Source: Actinomycetota bacterium
Lineage (GTDB): Bacteria > Actinomycetota > Acidimicrobiia > Acidimicrobiales > Microtrichaceae
DNA length: 18,501 nt
NCBI GenBank assembly: GCA_016703525.1
Contig: JADJBW010000028.1
Location: 1-18,501, forward strand
Direction of reading: 5' to 3'
Shown: piece by piece, positions 17,130-18,501 of the stretch
Layout of the letters: each line of letters starts with the position of its first letter
How positions within the stretch are numbered: position 1 is the stretch's first letter
Made by a program: the position numbers and the translations under genes
Notes under the pieces: model-generated
The model's input: the letters and a program-made list of their open reading frames with translations, nothing else
What the model was told of the DNA's origin: nothing
The model's database searches: none

Positions 17130-17349
17130 CGGTCGGTGTCGGGCCCAGACGCAGCGCGTCCTCCGGACACGGCGACCGCACGGCGCACACGATCGCCCGC
17201 CTCGTCGCAGCGCTCGCCCGTCGCCTCATCCGCCTCGTCCACGACCTCGCAGTGACCCAGCTCGTCGGGAAGAAACGTCAGCGGTGCGAGCGCGCAGCAC
17301 CGGCCGTGCCCCACGCAGGCGTCGACGTCGAGGCGGATCCGGCTGCCAC
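17130..17349 (-). CDS. P450-associated ferredoxin, 3Fe-4S/4Fe-4S type (CxxHxxC), frameshifted
   Basis: This small electron carrier probably feeds the adjacent P450. Reading leftwards it gives RIRLDVDACVGHGRCCALAP, LTFLPDELGHCEVVDEAD, then after an indel near 17170 CPEDALRLGP (cysteine codon at 17167-17169). The CVGHGRC spacing, with His where a classical ferredoxin has a second Cys, followed by a distant CP motif, is characteristic of actinobacterial P450 ferredoxins. GTG 17349 starts 1 nt after the likely P450 stop; one base is missing between it and RIRLD. The C-terminal end is an estimate from a family length of about 65-75 residues, because no clean stop is seen in the zone where it converges on SDR 2. 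The middle reads DEATGERCDEAGDRVRRA, slightly longer than usual. Confidence 0.75.
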
Positions 17350-17350
17350 G

Positions 17351-18501
17351 TCACGCCACCGAGCGGCGACGGGGAACGACAGCGGCAGCCGTTCGATCTC
17401 ACGGATTCCGGCGAGTAGGCGAGCTCGGCGCCCGCCTCGAGTTCTGTATTCGGGGGAGCGCCGTTGGTGCCATTCCTCGAGCGCGATCTGCAGCTCCAGC
17501 CGGGGCGAGGTGGGACCCGAGGCAACGGGGTGGGCCGCCGCCGAAGCTCAGGTGTCGGTTCACGTCGCGGTCGGGATCGGAACCCGCTCGCACTGTCGCC
17601 GAACTCCGACGGGTCGGTGTTGGCGGAGCCGAGCATGATGATCGCGGTGTCGCCCGCCGCCATCGACACGCCGTGCAGCTCCACCGGCTCGGCGAGCACG
17701 TGAGGATCTGCATGACGGGGGTCTCCATCCGAGCAAGCTCCTCCACCACCGCTGGCGTGTCCTCAGGGCGGTCCACGAGCCGTCGCCGCATCGCCGGGGT
17801 GCGCCAGGTAGGCGCGAGAGCGCGTCGAGCGTGGATGTGCGGTGTCGAGAACCGGCCAGGATGAACAGGTGAAGCAGATGTCCGAGCATCTCGTCGTGCG
17901 ACATGGTGCGACCGTCGGTCTCCCGGTGGTGATGATCCGGCTGATCAGGTCGTCTCCCAGGTTGGCACGACGATCGGCCAGCACCTGCTCGAAGTAGTCG
18001 TACACGGCACGACCGGCGGCGTGGCGGCATCGCCTCCTCGACTCGAGCATTCCGCGCCCGGCCTGATGATCTCGTCCTTCCAGTGGCAGGAGGGTCGGCA
18101 GGCGCCTCGTCACAGCCGGTCAGATCGGTGATCTGCAGGAACACCTGGTAACGCAGCATCAGGACGGTGAACTCGGCGTGTGCGTCGACGGTTCCTCGGT
18201 CGATGAACCGGTCGATGACCGCGTGCACCACCCGCCGGATCGGGTTCGAAAGCGCCGCGACCTCATCCGAGCGTCGGATCGATGTACGCAGCGGTAGCGG
18301 GCGTGGTCGGGCGGGTCGATCTGCAGCGGGGATGAGCGGACGCTCCTGGCCGATGTCGACCGCCACCAGGTCGGAGCTGAAGACCTGCGGGTTCGGACAA
18401 CGCCCAGCTGCTACACATCCTCGTAGCGGCTGATGATGTGGACGCCGAGCCCCGCCATGCCCTCCATCATCCGCGACCGGGCACTGTTCGCGCAGCTTGT
18501 C
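17351..18501 (-). CDS. cytochrome P450, N-terminus beyond the window edge, heavily frameshifted
   Basis: This is a heme monooxygenase that would hydroxylate an aliphatic or sterol-like carbon using ferredoxin-delivered electrons. From the right edge it reads DKLREQCPVA, VHIISRYEDV, VFSSDLVAVDIGQERPLIP, QIDPPDHARYR, RFIDRGTVDAHAEFTV and GDDLISRII. These are followed by the I-helix FILAG-LDT (one extra T near 17865), STLDALSR, then VVEELARMETPVMQI (ExxR) and VELHGVSMAAGDTAII. MLGSANTDPSEFGD and LSFGGGPPRCLGSHLA follow, with the heme-ligand Cys at 17522-17524. It ends LEAGAELAYSP and IREIERLPLSFPVAA, with a probable TGA at 17351-17353. In the heme loop, Pro stands where most P450s have His two residues before Cys. 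At least ten indels are present. The order of motifs resembles actinobacterial bacterial-type (class I) P450s; no subfamily is assigned. Confidence 0.85.

Noticed and set aside
1..18501. Search for tRNA, rRNA, CRISPR arrays, transposases, integrases, toxin-antitoxin or defence genes
   Set aside because: No supporting motif or repeat structure was seen on either strand; apart from the acyltransferase, all recognisable genes are metabolic enzymes or their electron carrier.

Overview
The window is very GC-rich DNA packed with genes that handle CoA thioesters. Gene content (FadE-type acyl-CoA dehydrogenases, CaiB/BaiF CoA transferases, a P450 paired with a CxxHxxC ferredoxin, DADNH-type amidohydrolases, frequent GTG starts) suggests an actinobacterium, perhaps an uncultured Acidimicrobiia- or Mycobacterium-like lineage. 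That placement is inference; there is no rRNA or other marker gene here.

Layout. (1) 1-2547, minus strand: a DADNH-type amidohydrolase followed by an acyl-CoA synthetase that runs off the left edge. (2) 2548-2652: a divergent promoter region. (3) 2653-6980, plus strand: three acyl-CoA dehydrogenases and a short-chain dehydrogenase, with start/stop overlaps or very short gaps. (4) 12786-6970, minus strand: crotonase 2, crotonase 1, aldehyde dehydrogenase, CaiB/BaiF CoA transferase and a membrane acyltransferase. (5) 12888-about 17106, plus strand: a second, unusual CoA transferase, an amidohydrolase-3 family hydrolase, an AcuI-like enoyl-CoA reductase and a second SDR. (6) 18501-about 17130, minus strand: a cytochrome P450 entering from the right edge, followed after 1 nt by its ferredoxin.

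Together these look like a catabolic island: oxidation of a substrate (P450/ferredoxin, SDRs, aldehyde dehydrogenase), CoA activation (synthetase, two CoA transferases), beta-oxidation-like steps (three dehydrogenases, two crotonases, enoyl-CoA reductase) and hydrolysis (two amidohydrolases). A steroid, terpenoid or branched/alicyclic acid is a reasonable guess, but the sequence does not identify the substrate.

Sequence quality matters here. The synthetase, first amidohydrolase and membrane acyltransferase are read without interruption, while nearly every other gene is split by 1-2 base indels, densest after about 12 kb. Reassembled across frames, most genes have full family length and keep their motifs, so I treat them as real genes carrying consensus errors rather than pseudogenes. 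Coordinates of frameshifted genes span the whole inferred gene. No tRNA, rRNA, CRISPR array, insertion sequence or phage gene was seen.
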